Assembly: GCA_015709215.1 (NCBI GenBank)
Contig: JACCQN010000006.1
Coordinates: 28,081 to 92,080 of the forward strand
DNA from: Bacteroidales bacterium
Lineage (GTDB): Bacteria; Bacteroidota; Bacteroidia; Bacteroidales; F082
Direction: 5' to 3'
DNA: 64,000 bases
Both the position numbers and the translations under genes were made by a program. Positions 15,001 to 22,776 of the stretch are shown here, in pieces; positions within the stretch are counted from its first letter, which is position 1, and every line of letters starts with the position of its first letter. The notes beneath the pieces were generated by a model. It saw only the letters and a list, made by a program, of their open reading frames with translations. It ran no database searches and had not been told where the DNA came from.

Positions 15001-16101
15001 ATGTCAAACCAACTTATTTTTCAAATCGGACTCACACTCATTCCCGGAATAGGGGATGTAAACGGCAAAAAACTAATTGCGTATTGTGGCGGTCCTGAGG
15101 CTGTTTTCAACGAAAAAAGACGAAGCCTGGAAAAAATTCCAGGAATTGGTCAGCACACCATCAATGCCTTGCTTAATCAAAAAGTGCTTGGGAGAGCAGA
15201 AGAAGAGCTGGAGTTTATTCAAAAACACGCAATTACGCCACTTTTTTATCTCGATAAAAACTACCCACGCCGCCTGAAACATTGTGCTGATAATCCAATG
15301 ATGATTTATTATCAGGGAAATGCCGATTTGAACGCCGATCGCGTGATAGGAATCGTGGGAACACGTAATGCTACCGAATATGGAAAACGTTTGTGCGAAC
15401 AGCTTACCGAGGAACTTAAAGGAGAAGGTGTTCTGGTAGTGAGCGGATTGGCATATGGGATTGACACTTATGCACACCGTTCTGCTTTAAAGGCCAACCT
15501 GCCAACTGTTGGGGTATTGGCTCATGGCCTGGATCGGCTGTATCCTGCTGCAAATAAAAGTCTTGCTGCCAGAATGTTGGAAAATGGCGGATTAGTAACA
15601 GATTTTGTAAGTAAGACCAATCCTGATCGTGAGAATTTCCCCAAACGAAATCGTATTGTTGCGGGTATGATTGATGCACTTATAGTGGTTGAATCGGCTA
15701 AGAAAGGTGGTGCTCTGATTACAGCCGATATTGCCAATTCCTACAACAGGGATGTTTTTGCTTTTCCGGGAAGGGTAGGAGATACATACAGCGAAGGGTG
15801 TAATTTTTTGATACGAACCAATCGGGCTGCAATGGTGGAGCACGCTGTTAATCTGCGCTATATGATGGGTTGGGAAAAGCCTCAAAAAGGCAAGGCGGTT
15901 CAAACCAAGCTTTTCAGAGCTTTCAATCCCGATGAGCAAACTGTAATGGATGCATTCGAAAATGAATCTTATCAGGAATTGGATCAGCTGCTGATAAAGA
16001 CAGGTTTCACAGCTTCAAAAATGGCTTCTGTATTGCTTAATCTGGAATTTGACGGGATTTTAACAGCTTTGCCGGGTAAGCGTTATCAAAAGGCAATTTA
16101 G
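15001..16101 (+). CDS. dprA: DNA-processing protein DprA
   Basis: A 366-residue DprA/Smf protein, which loads RecA on incoming single-stranded DNA during natural transformation. An N-terminal helix-hairpin-helix region (LTLIPGIGDVNGKKLIAYCG) is followed by the Rossmann-like Smf domain with GIVGTRNATEYGKR and VSGLAYGIDTYAHR, then FPKRNRIVAGMIDALIVVES and GGALITADIA. A short winged-helix domain ends the protein. The start at 15001 (MSNQLIFQ) is chosen because it opens the HhH domain directly; an in-frame ATG at 14881 lies inside the divergent glycosyltransferase gene and upstream of the promoter box. It meets the PrsW-like gene tail to tail with 2 nt between. Confidence 0.95.
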   Translation: MSNQLIFQIGLTLIPGIGDVNGKKLIAYCGGPEAVFNEKRRSLEKIPGIGQHTINALLNQKVLGRAEEELEFIQKHAITPLFYLDKNYPRRLKHCADNPMMIYYQGNADLNADRVIGIVGTRNATEYGKRLCEQLTEELKGEGVLVVSGLAYGIDTYAHRSALKANLPTVGVLAHGLDRLYPAANKSLAARMLENGGLVTDFVSKTNPDRENFPKRNRIVAGMIDALIVVESAKKGGALITADIANSYNRDVFAFPGRVGDTYSEGCNFLIRTNRAAMVEHAVNLRYMMGWEKPQKGKAVQTKLFRAFNPDEQTVMDAFENESYQELDQLLIKTGFTASKMASVLLNLEFDGILTALPGKRYQKAI

Positions 16102-16103
16102 TA

Positions 16104-16784
16104 TTAGCTAGACCTGTTCATACCATCAGAATTGATGTTTATAGCTTTTATCAATAATAAAAGTGCTATAAAAATTACACCAATGCCATAGAAAAGCATG
16201 ATTGTTTTTTCGGAAGTGACGTAACCAAAGTAGTAAAAACCCATAAAAAAGCTGGAAGCACCGAGCCCTGTGAGTGTGTCTATTAGCCTGTTTTTTCTGA
16301 ATTTACCCATGCCAACGAAAAATCCTAATATCACACCAAAAAGCAAAGAGGCAAGTGGTAAAGTATAAAGCAAGAGTTGTGAGGGCTGGCTGGCAAACAA
16401 TCCCAGATCAAAAAGTGGAATGGCAATTGTGCTAAAGCCTAAGGCGATGAGCATACCATAGATGATGCCGTCGAGGGGAGAATTGAAACCTTTTAAAGGA
16501 AGAAACAGGTAGCGTAATACAATAAAAATACCCAGCTGAGAACCAAATCCTACAATAGCGAAACTATAAAAACCAATTCGCTTCAGGTTTTTAAGTTGGT
16601 CATACCCCAAGGCTTCCACGATGAGATCGAAAAAAAATAAGGTGGCAATAGCTAACAAGCCAAACCCATATGCTTTTAAGATTTGTTTGTTCGATTCAAT
16701 TTTGAACTTCCGGTTGAGATAAAGAATCAATATTACCGCCAGAATTGGTGCTTGAAAATAAGTGATTATTTTAAAGAAATCCAT
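16104..16784 (-). CDS. PrsW-like polytopic membrane protein, catalytic Glu residues not seen
   Basis: A 226-residue protein with about seven hydrophobic segments. FNSPLDGIIYGMLIALGF (100-117) resembles the core of PrsW-family intramembrane proteases. However, the EExxK motif that should precede it is absent (the region reads FIVLRYLFLP) and the Glu-Asn that should follow GF is Thr-Ile. If it belongs to that family it is probably not a protease. It converges with dprA and is divergent from rsgA. It has a well-formed promoter, TTTG and TATCTTTG spaced by 18 nt, at 16820-16849. Function unknown; a plain membrane protein unrelated to PrsW is also possible. Confidence 0.6.
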   Translation of the reverse strand: MDFFKIITYFQAPILAVILILYLNRKFKIESNKQILKAYGFGLLAIATLFFFDLIVEALGYDQLKNLKRIGFYSFAIVGFGSQLGIFIVLRYLFLPLKGFNSPLDGIIYGMLIALGFSTIAIPLFDLGLFASQPSQLLLYTLPLASLLFGVILGFFVGMGKFRKNRLIDTLTGLGASSFFMGFYYFGYVTSEKTIMLFYGIGVIFIALLLLIKAININSDGMNRSS

Positions 16785-16819
16785 AAATAAGGTTGTTTTT
16801 GATGTGAATATTGGAAGAC

Positions 16820-16849
16820 CAAAGATACAATTTCTTATAAAAGACCAAA
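16820..16849 (-). promoter_or_regulatory. Bacteroidota-type promoter of the PrsW-like gene
   Basis: On the minus strand TTTG (16849-16846), 18 nt, then TATCTTTG (16827-16820) is the best match to TTTG-N19-TAnnTTTG in the window. The two boxes fall within a 12-bp direct repeat (AAGACCAAAGAT on the plus strand at 16815 and 16841). The leader is about 30 nt. Confidence 0.65.
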
Positions 16850-16912
16850 GATTTTTCTTAATTTACTATTGCAGCGTTTTTTTATATAAAATGTTTTCCG
16901 GTAGAATAATAC

Positions 16913-16920
16913 TATTTTTG
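16913..16920 (+). promoter_or_regulatory. Predicted -7 box of rsgA
   Basis: TATTTTTG on the plus strand matches TAnnTTTG, 61 nt upstream of the chosen rsgA start. Divergent from the promoter of the PrsW-like gene. Confidence 0.45.
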
Positions 16921-16981
16921 TCCGATAAGCAGTTTGTTATCTGTTTATAATTTGCAACCTGACAACACATTTGTATCATCC

Positions 16982-17917
16982 ATGATCATTCCATTGGAAA
17001 AAGGTATAATCATCAGATCAACCGGAAGCTGGTACACCGTTTATACGGATTCAGGACAGCTGCGATTAAGTCGCCTGCGCGGGAAATACCGGTTGAAAGG
17101 CATCCGGACAACTAATCCGCTGGCAGTTGGCGATCTGGTAGCAATCAGGATGGAAGAGGGAAAAGAAACCGCTATAATTGAACATATCGAAGATCGTAAA
17201 AATTTTATCATCCGAAAGGCTACCAACTTGTCAAAAGCGGCTCATATTATTGCCGCCAATCTGGATCAGGCATTGCTTGTTGTAACACTGCAAAACCCGA
17301 GAACTTCAACAGGTTTTATCGATCGCTTTCTGGTAACGGCAGAGGCTTATCATCTGCCGGTTTCAATTGTTTTTAATAAATTTGATCTGTTGGATGAGAT
17401 GCAAATTGCCGAACAGAACAAATTGATTGCAGCCTACGAAAACATTGGCTATCCATGCCTGCAAGTTTCGGCCTTGAGTGGCTATGGCCTGGATGAACTT
17501 AAGCAACAGATGGAAGATAAAGTAAATCTTTTTTCAGGCCATTCAGGTGTTGGAAAATCGGCGCTAATTAACGCGCTCGATCCAAACCTAAATCTTAGAA
17601 TTGGTGATCTTTCGGACTACCATTCAAAGGGAAAACATACAACCACTTTCGCCCAAATGCATCAGCTAAGTTTTGGCGGGTGGATTGTAGATACCCCCGG
17701 AATCAAAGAATTTGGGCTGTACGAACTTGAAAAAGAAACCCTCGCACAGCGGTTTCCTGAAATGCGCAAACGTATGGCACAATGTCGTTTTACAAATTGT
17801 ACGCACAGGCACGAGCCGGGATGTGCAGTGAAAGAGGCACTCGAAAACGGCCAAATTGCTGCTTTCAGATACACCAATTACCTGAATATGTTAACAGATG
17901 ACGATACAAAACAATAA
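16982..17917 (+). CDS. rsgA: Ribosome small subunit-dependent GTPase RsgA
   Basis: A 311-residue circularly permuted GTPase that checks late 30S assembly. An N-terminal OB fold (GSWYTVYTDSG onward) precedes the G domain, whose motifs come in permuted order: NKFD (G4), then SALSGYG (G5), then the P-loop GHSGVGKS (G1), then DTPG (G3). A C-terminal zinc finger follows with Cys and His in CRFTNCTHRHEPGC. The ATG at 16982 is preferred because it begins just before the OB fold; an in-frame upstream start at 16934 adds 16 residues not typical of the family. The CBS-protein gene starts 6 nt after the stop. Confidence 0.95.
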   Translation: MIIPLEKGIIIRSTGSWYTVYTDSGQLRLSRLRGKYRLKGIRTTNPLAVGDLVAIRMEEGKETAIIEHIEDRKNFIIRKATNLSKAAHIIAANLDQALLVVTLQNPRTSTGFIDRFLVTAEAYHLPVSIVFNKFDLLDEMQIAEQNKLIAAYENIGYPCLQVSALSGYGLDELKQQMEDKVNLFSGHSGVGKSALINALDPNLNLRIGDLSDYHSKGKHTTTFAQMHQLSFGGWIVDTPGIKEFGLYELEKETLAQRFPEMRKRMAQCRFTNCTHRHEPGCAVKEALENGQIAAFRYTNYLNMLTDDDTKQ

Positions 17918-17923
17918 AATACA

Positions 17924-18586
17924 ATGATTGCCAAACATTTGATTACTGATGGCGTTATGCCTTTGCGAACAAGCGATACAGCCCGCACTGCACTTAGCTG
18001 GATGGAAGACCTGAGGGTGATGCATGTTCCTATTGTGAATGAATCTCGTTTCTTGGGGCTTCTTTCCGAGTTTGATGTGTATGATTATAATCAGCTGGAC
18101 GAGCCAATAGGAAGTCATCAATTGTCATTGACTAATCCTTATGTGTATGAATATCAGCACATTTTTGATGTGCTTAAGGTGATGAACGATTATAAACTTA
18201 GTTTGATACCTGTGTTGGATAAGCATCAGAATTACCTTGGTTGCATCACTTTGCAATCGTTGCTGGAGCATTTTGCCCAGTCCTATGCTTTAGCTGAACC
18301 TGGCGGTGTAATTGTGCTGGAGATGCCTGCTGTTAGTTATATGTTGTCCGAAATTGCGCGACTGGTAGAAGAGAATGACACAAAAATCCTGAGCGTTTTC
18401 ACACGATCGGACGATGATTCCTCATTGCTGCAGGTTTCACTGAAATTGAACAAAATAAATATTGAACCTATCCTGCAAACATTTACTCGTTTTCAATATC
18501 AAATTGTGGCTTTTTACAGCGAGAATTCCGATCAGGATGATTTGCGCGATCGCTATGAGTCGCTGATGAAGTATCTGAATATATGA
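17924..18586 (+). CDS. CBS-domain protein with ACT-like C-terminal part
   Basis: A 220-residue soluble protein. Two CBS motifs fill about residues 1-130 (VMPLRTSDTARTALSWMEDL and DVLKVMNDYKLSLIPVLDKH are the two core regions). The remaining part has the spacing of an ACT-like regulatory domain, with VIVLEMPAVSYMLSEIARLV. CBS pairs usually bind adenine nucleotides, so an energy- or nucleotide-sensing role is possible, but the partner is unknown. It starts 6 nt after rsgA, and its TGA overlaps the ATG of the downstream outer-membrane protein gene by four bases (18583-18586). The position ahead of nadK, porG and uppS is a gene order I associate with Bacteroidota. Confidence 0.85.
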   Translation: MIAKHLITDGVMPLRTSDTARTALSWMEDLRVMHVPIVNESRFLGLLSEFDVYDYNQLDEPIGSHQLSLTNPYVYEYQHIFDVLKVMNDYKLSLIPVLDKHQNYLGCITLQSLLEHFAQSYALAEPGGVIVLEMPAVSYMLSEIARLVEENDTKILSVFTRSDDDSSLLQVSLKLNKINIEPILQTFTRFQYQIVAFYSENSDQDDLRDRYESLMKYLNI

Positions 18587-20016
18587 GATGTTTTGCCTTA
18601 CTGTTTTTTGTGTTTGTTTTGAGTATAAGTGTCGATGCACAGGTGAGCATAATTGGAAATACTTATAGTTGTGATGAAACAGATGCAAAAATTGTAAGTG
18701 TTGGTTCTATTGCTATCGAGGGAAATGACGTTACACGCGATAAAATTGTTTTTCGGGAGTTGGAGTTTCATTCAGGGCAACAACTTGACTTTACTAACTT
18801 ATGCCGGCTCGCAGATTTGTCCCGCGAAAATCTCTTAAATCGATCTCTTTTTAATTTTGTTTACCTTGATCTCATACCCGATGAGCTGAAAGCTAACGTT
18901 ATCAATGTAAAAATCAGACTGATAGAACGCTGGTATGTGTGGCCGTTGCCAATTTTTGAGCTGGCTGACCGCAACTTTAATGCCTGGTGGCAAACCAAAG
19001 ATTTTAACCGGGTAAATTATGGTGTTTTTATTACGCACAACAATTTCAGAGGCAGAATGGAGCAGCTGAAACTTTTATTACGGGCCGGATACAATCAAAA
19101 TTATTCGTTGCTGTATGAAATCCCCTACCTCACTTCGAAGCAAAATATCGGAATTGGATTTGAGGCAGGCTATTCCCGAAGTCGTGAAATACCTTTTGAA
19201 ACCGTTGGTAATGAGCAGTTATTTTACAAAAATGAAAGAGACTACGCGCAGGAGAAGCTCTTTTTTAAAACCCTTTTCAGCTACCGCATTGGTTACCGAA
19301 ATTCGCATTTTTTGTATTTAGGTTACGAGCAATACACTTTTGCAGATACCCTTATTACATTAAATCCGGATTTTATGGCTATGTCGGGTACAAAATCTGC
19401 CTTTGTATCACTTCAATACATTTTTAAACACGATTTCAGAGACAGTAAATCTTATCCGCTAAAAGGGCATTATTTTGAGTTTGAATTTTCAAAGTCCGGT
19501 TTTGCAATAACCAATACATCCCCTGATTTCCAGTATGTAAAAACTACTTTTGATTGGTACACTCCGATAAAAGGCCGTTGGTTTTGGGCTTCTAATCTCA
19601 CCTCAAAGTTCTCAGCTGGGAACACTCAGCCTTATTATTTGCGCCGGGCTCTTGGGTTTCAGAATGATTTTGTACGTTCATATGAGTTATATGTGATTGA
19701 CGGCGATAATTTTGGAATTTTTAAGAACAACCTTAAATTTAATGTTATTAAGCCCAAGGTTCGCAATCTGCCACTTATTCCAACCGAAAAATTCAGTAAA
19801 ATTCATTATGCCCTGTATTTGAATGTCTTTCTTGATATGGGATATGCCGGCGCTTTGATTCCAGAGCCTTTAAATCCTATGAATAATGAATTGTTGATTG
19901 GAACCGGGCTTGGATTAGATTTGGTAACTTATTATGATATGGTTTTCAGGTTTGAATATTCACGAAATCGATTGAACGAATTTGGTTTTTTTATTCATTT
20001 TATGGCTCCGATATAA
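18583..20016 (+). CDS. BamA/TamA-like outer-membrane protein with single POTRA
   Basis: A 477-residue exported protein. Signal peptide about 1-19 (ending in VDAQ), one POTRA-like domain about 35-110 (SVGSIAIEGNDVTRDKIVFR and following), then a beta-barrel to the C terminus with many aromatic-flanked strands. It ends in FFIHFMAPI, so the last strand lacks a classical terminal Phe. One POTRA and a 16-strand-size barrel distinguish it from the five-POTRA BamA at 22777. Members of this group assist outer-membrane protein or lipid insertion; the exact role is unknown. It is coupled to the CBS gene by a 4-nt ATGA overlap and separated from nadK by 162 nt. Confidence 0.82.
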   Translation: MRCFALLFFVFVLSISVDAQVSIIGNTYSCDETDAKIVSVGSIAIEGNDVTRDKIVFRELEFHSGQQLDFTNLCRLADLSRENLLNRSLFNFVYLDLIPDELKANVINVKIRLIERWYVWPLPIFELADRNFNAWWQTKDFNRVNYGVFITHNNFRGRMEQLKLLLRAGYNQNYSLLYEIPYLTSKQNIGIGFEAGYSRSREIPFETVGNEQLFYKNERDYAQEKLFFKTLFSYRIGYRNSHFLYLGYEQYTFADTLITLNPDFMAMSGTKSAFVSLQYIFKHDFRDSKSYPLKGHYFEFEFSKSGFAITNTSPDFQYVKTTFDWYTPIKGRWFWASNLTSKFSAGNTQPYYLRRALGFQNDFVRSYELYVIDGDNFGIFKNNLKFNVIKPKVRNLPLIPTEKFSKIHYALYLNVFLDMGYAGALIPEPLNPMNNELLIGTGLGLDLVTYYDMVFRFEYSRNRLNEFGFFIHFMAPI

Positions 20017-20144
20017 TCCTGAAAATGTATATGAGACGGATAAACCTGGTTATTATGGCTTTATAAATATTTGTACTAACACAAAAAGGGAATAGTTAAG
20101 AGTGTAAAAAATGTTAAATCAGGATTTAGAGGCATTAAAATTCG

Positions 20145-20152
20145 TAACCTTG
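20145..20152 (+). promoter_or_regulatory. Weak predicted -7 box of nadK
   Basis: TAACCTTG has one mismatch to TAnnTTTG and lies 26 nt upstream of the nadK ATG, within the 162-nt gap after the outer-membrane protein gene. Confidence 0.35.
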
Positions 20153-20178
20153 CGGCATGCGGACTAATTTCTTAAATA

Positions 20179-21057
20179 ATGACAATTGCACTATTTGGAA
20201 AGCGTTTTAGTGGTGATCGTACACCTTTTCTGAAGCAGCTTGTAGAGAGTTTGCTTCAGCATGATGTTGATTTAATGGTTTATAAGCCATTTTTTGAATT
20301 GGCCAAACCTAATATTTTCTCCACAAACAATTTGAAGATTTTCGAAACTCATCAGGAGTTGGTCGCCGGAGCTGATATGGTTTTTTCAATCGGAGGCGAT
20401 GGCACCTTACTTGATACGCTGCCTTTGATTAGAGATTCGGGGATTCCGGTTTTAGGTATCAATATGGGCAGGCTTGGTTTTTTGTCCAGTATATCAAAAA
20501 ATGAAATTGAAACTGCAGTTAATCAGGTTATTAAAGGAAATTATAAGCTCGAAAAGCGCAGCCTCTTAGCCCTCGAAAAGCCTCGTCTTTTGTTTCCGGT
20601 GGTTAATTATGCTTTAAATGAACTCACGGTTTTTAGAAAAGAAACCACCTCATTAATTGTAGTGCACGTTTATGTTGATGATTTGTTTGTGAATGCCTAT
20701 TGGGCTGATGGATTGATCGTTGCTACTCCAACGGGATCCACGGCTTATTCATTGAGTGCAGGAGGACCAATTTTAGCACCACAATCTTCAAGTTTTGTAA
20801 TCACGCCTATTGCAACGCACAATTTAAGCGTGCGACCTATCGTTATACCCGACGATAGCTTGATTAAATTGAGGGTAGTTGGTCGCCACACTTCTTACAC
20901 TTTGAGCATGGACTCGCGAATGGCTGATATGACTGATTCGGTGGATATTGTGATCAGAAAAGCTCCTTTTGCACTGAATATGGTTATGATGGAAGGCAAA
21001 GATTTTTTTGGTACGATCAGAGATAAGCTTTTGTGGGGGCTGGATATCAGAAATTAA
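20179..21057 (+). CDS. nadK: NAD kinase
   Basis: A 292-residue NAD kinase, which phosphorylates NAD to NADP in the cytosol. The diagnostic GGDGT motif is present in FSIGGDGTLLDTLP (residues 72-85), followed by NMGRLGFLSS and the second nucleotide-binding region TPTGSTAYSLSAGGPI. Length and domain order are normal. It lies between the TamA-like gene and porG, the position seen in many Bacteroidota, and could share regulation with the envelope genes downstream, although porG has its own possible promoter box. With nadB at 29290 it is the second NAD-metabolism gene of the window. Confidence 0.97.
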   Translation: MTIALFGKRFSGDRTPFLKQLVESLLQHDVDLMVYKPFFELAKPNIFSTNNLKIFETHQELVAGADMVFSIGGDGTLLDTLPLIRDSGIPVLGINMGRLGFLSSISKNEIETAVNQVIKGNYKLEKRSLLALEKPRLLFPVVNYALNELTVFRKETTSLIVVHVYVDDLFVNAYWADGLIVATPTGSTAYSLSAGGPILAPQSSSFVITPIATHNLSVRPIVIPDDSLIKLRVVGRHTSYTLSMDSRMADMTDSVDIVIRKAPFALNMVMMEGKDFFGTIRDKLLWGLDIRN

Positions 21058-21083
21058 TGAAGCGGAGAGTTGAAAAAAAATGA

Positions 21084-21091
21084 TAATTTTG
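21084..21091 (+). promoter_or_regulatory. Predicted -7 box of the porG-uppS-bamA-skp genes
   Basis: TAATTTTG matches TAnnTTTG in the 114-nt gap between nadK and porG and leaves a leader of about 75 nt. A TTG 11 nt upstream is too close to count as a normal -33 element. Confidence 0.45.
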
Positions 21092-21171
21092 CAAACCGCT
21101 AAAATTGACAATAAATTGTGAATCAGCAATTTTTGTTTTAAAGCTCAACTTATGTAGCGGAAATAGACATT

Positions 21172-21993
21172 ATGAAGAAAAATCATAAAAGTTTTTTGGG
21201 GTTAAAATTGATCGGATTATTATTATTTTTCCCGTTCATACAGCAGGCACAGGATCTGGAAGTGGGTTTGTTTGGTGGCCTAAACTATTACGTTGGGGAT
21301 ATAAATCCTGCCAGGCAATTTAGCCAGCCCGAGCCGGCTTATGGATTGATAGCCAGGTATAACCCAAACACACGCTGGGCTTTCAGAGCAAGTTTTACAA
21401 TGGGAAAACTTATTGGTGATGATGCAGTAGTTAAGTTTAATGAAAGCAGAGCGTTGGCATTCGAAACACAGGTAAATGACTTTAGTTTGATAGCTGAATT
21501 TAACTTTTTCGATTATTTCACCGGAAGCAAAAGAGATTACGTAACACCTTACATTTTTGGTGGTTTTTCGGTTTTCTCATTCAATCCTAAGCATCCTGAT
21601 GGCACTGATTTGCAATCTATTGGCACTGAAGGACAGCAAGATATAGACGTAAACGGCGAACGACTGGGACCTGCGCCTTACAATAAAATGTCTTTTTCTA
21701 TTCCATTTGGTGTGGGTGTTAAATACAGTCTTGGCAAACGTATAGGCCTTGCACTGGAATGGCGCATGCATAAAACTTTTACGGATTATATTGACGATAT
21801 CAGTACAGTTTATGCTGAGCTTCCACCATCAAAGATACCTTATGGTGATCCAACGCGAAGTTTTGACAAAGGCATGAAGCGCGGTGATGCAAGCACAAAT
21901 GATTGGTTTAGCTATGCCGGGATTACGCTAACTTATAAATTTGACCTGATCGGAAAACAACGTTGCGATAACTTTAATCAAACTAACCACTGA
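21172..21993 (+). CDS. porG: DUF6089 outer-membrane barrel protein, PorG-like T9SS component
   Basis: A 273-residue exported beta-barrel protein. It has a signal peptide, then a short N-terminal strand region EVGLFGGLNYYVGDINPA that is characteristic of DUF6089, and an 8-strand-type barrel. In Porphyromonas gingivalis the DUF6089 protein PorG is part of the type IX secretion system and is encoded next to uppS and bamA, the same arrangement as here. The window also encodes a T9SS cargo protein (9991-11244), so the secretion system is expected to be functional. It ends 9 nt before uppS. The PorG assignment rests on family and gene order; no other T9SS core gene is in the window. Confidence 0.82.
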   Translation: MKKNHKSFLGLKLIGLLLFFPFIQQAQDLEVGLFGGLNYYVGDINPARQFSQPEPAYGLIARYNPNTRWAFRASFTMGKLIGDDAVVKFNESRALAFETQVNDFSLIAEFNFFDYFTGSKRDYVTPYIFGGFSVFSFNPKHPDGTDLQSIGTEGQQDIDVNGERLGPAPYNKMSFSIPFGVGVKYSLGKRIGLALEWRMHKTFTDYIDDISTVYAELPPSKIPYGDPTRSFDKGMKRGDASTNDWFSYAGITLTYKFDLIGKQRCDNFNQTNH

Positions 21994-22002
21994 ACCTACT
22001 GT

Positions 22003-22770
22003 ATGTCAGAGCAAACACATACGAGTTTAAAAGAAAAGATTGACCTCGAAAGGTTGCCAAAGCATGTTGCTATTATTATGGATGGCAATGGCAGATGGGC
22101 TAAAAGCAAGGGAAAACCAAGGATTTTTGGCCATCAGAATGGGGTTACAGCTGTTCGTGAAGCTGCTGAATCAGCTGCCGAACTTGGTGTTTCATACCTC
22201 ACACTTTTTGCCTTTTCAACCGAAAACTGGACACGCCCCCGACTCGAAGTAAATGCCTTGATGCGTCTGCTTTTGCAAACTATAAAGGAGGAGGTAGTTA
22301 CTTTGAATAAGAACAATATTCGGTTGAATGCTATCGGGGATTTAGACAGTTTACCTAAACTCAACAGAGAACATTTGCTCAAAGCGATGGAACAAACGCA
22401 GCATAATGATCGTATGACATTGACTCTTGCACTAAGCTATTCGAGCAGATGGGAAATTATCCAGGCTGCCCGTAAATTGGCTTCAGAGGTTGAGCGTGGC
22501 GAATTCTCATCGGAAGATGTTGATCAACAATGTATTGAACGCTTGCTTACTACATACGGGATGCCTGATCCGGAATTACTCATACGTACAAGCGGAGAAA
22601 CACGACTGAGCAACTTTATGCTATGGCAGATTGCATACGCCGAACTATATTTTAGCAAAAAATTCTGGCCCGACTTTAGGAAAGAAGATCTTTATGCTGC
22701 CATTATCGACTATCAATGCCGCGAACGCAGATTCGGGAAAACCAGTGAACAAATTACAAAGCAGAAATAA
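22003..22770 (+). CDS. uppS: Undecaprenyl diphosphate synthase (isoprenyl transferase)
   Basis: A 255-residue cis-prenyltransferase that makes undecaprenyl diphosphate, the lipid carrier for peptidoglycan and surface glycans. The motifs are intact: IMDGNGRWAKSKGKPR near residues 25-40 with the catalytic Asp, then FAFSTENWTRP, and the C-terminal IRTSGETRLSNFMLWQ with the Arg residues that bind isopentenyl diphosphate. The family usually has RxSNF at the last site, seen here as RLSNF. It lies between porG (9 nt gap) and bamA (6 nt gap). The PAP2 phosphatase at 44741 may recycle its product. Confidence 0.97.
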   Translation: MSEQTHTSLKEKIDLERLPKHVAIIMDGNGRWAKSKGKPRIFGHQNGVTAVREAAESAAELGVSYLTLFAFSTENWTRPRLEVNALMRLLLQTIKEEVVTLNKNNIRLNAIGDLDSLPKLNREHLLKAMEQTQHNDRMTLTLALSYSSRWEIIQAARKLASEVERGEFSSEDVDQQCIERLLTTYGMPDPELLIRTSGETRLSNFMLWQIAYAELYFSKKFWPDFRKEDLYAAIIDYQCRERRFGKTSEQITKQK

Positions 22771-22776
22771 TAAGGA

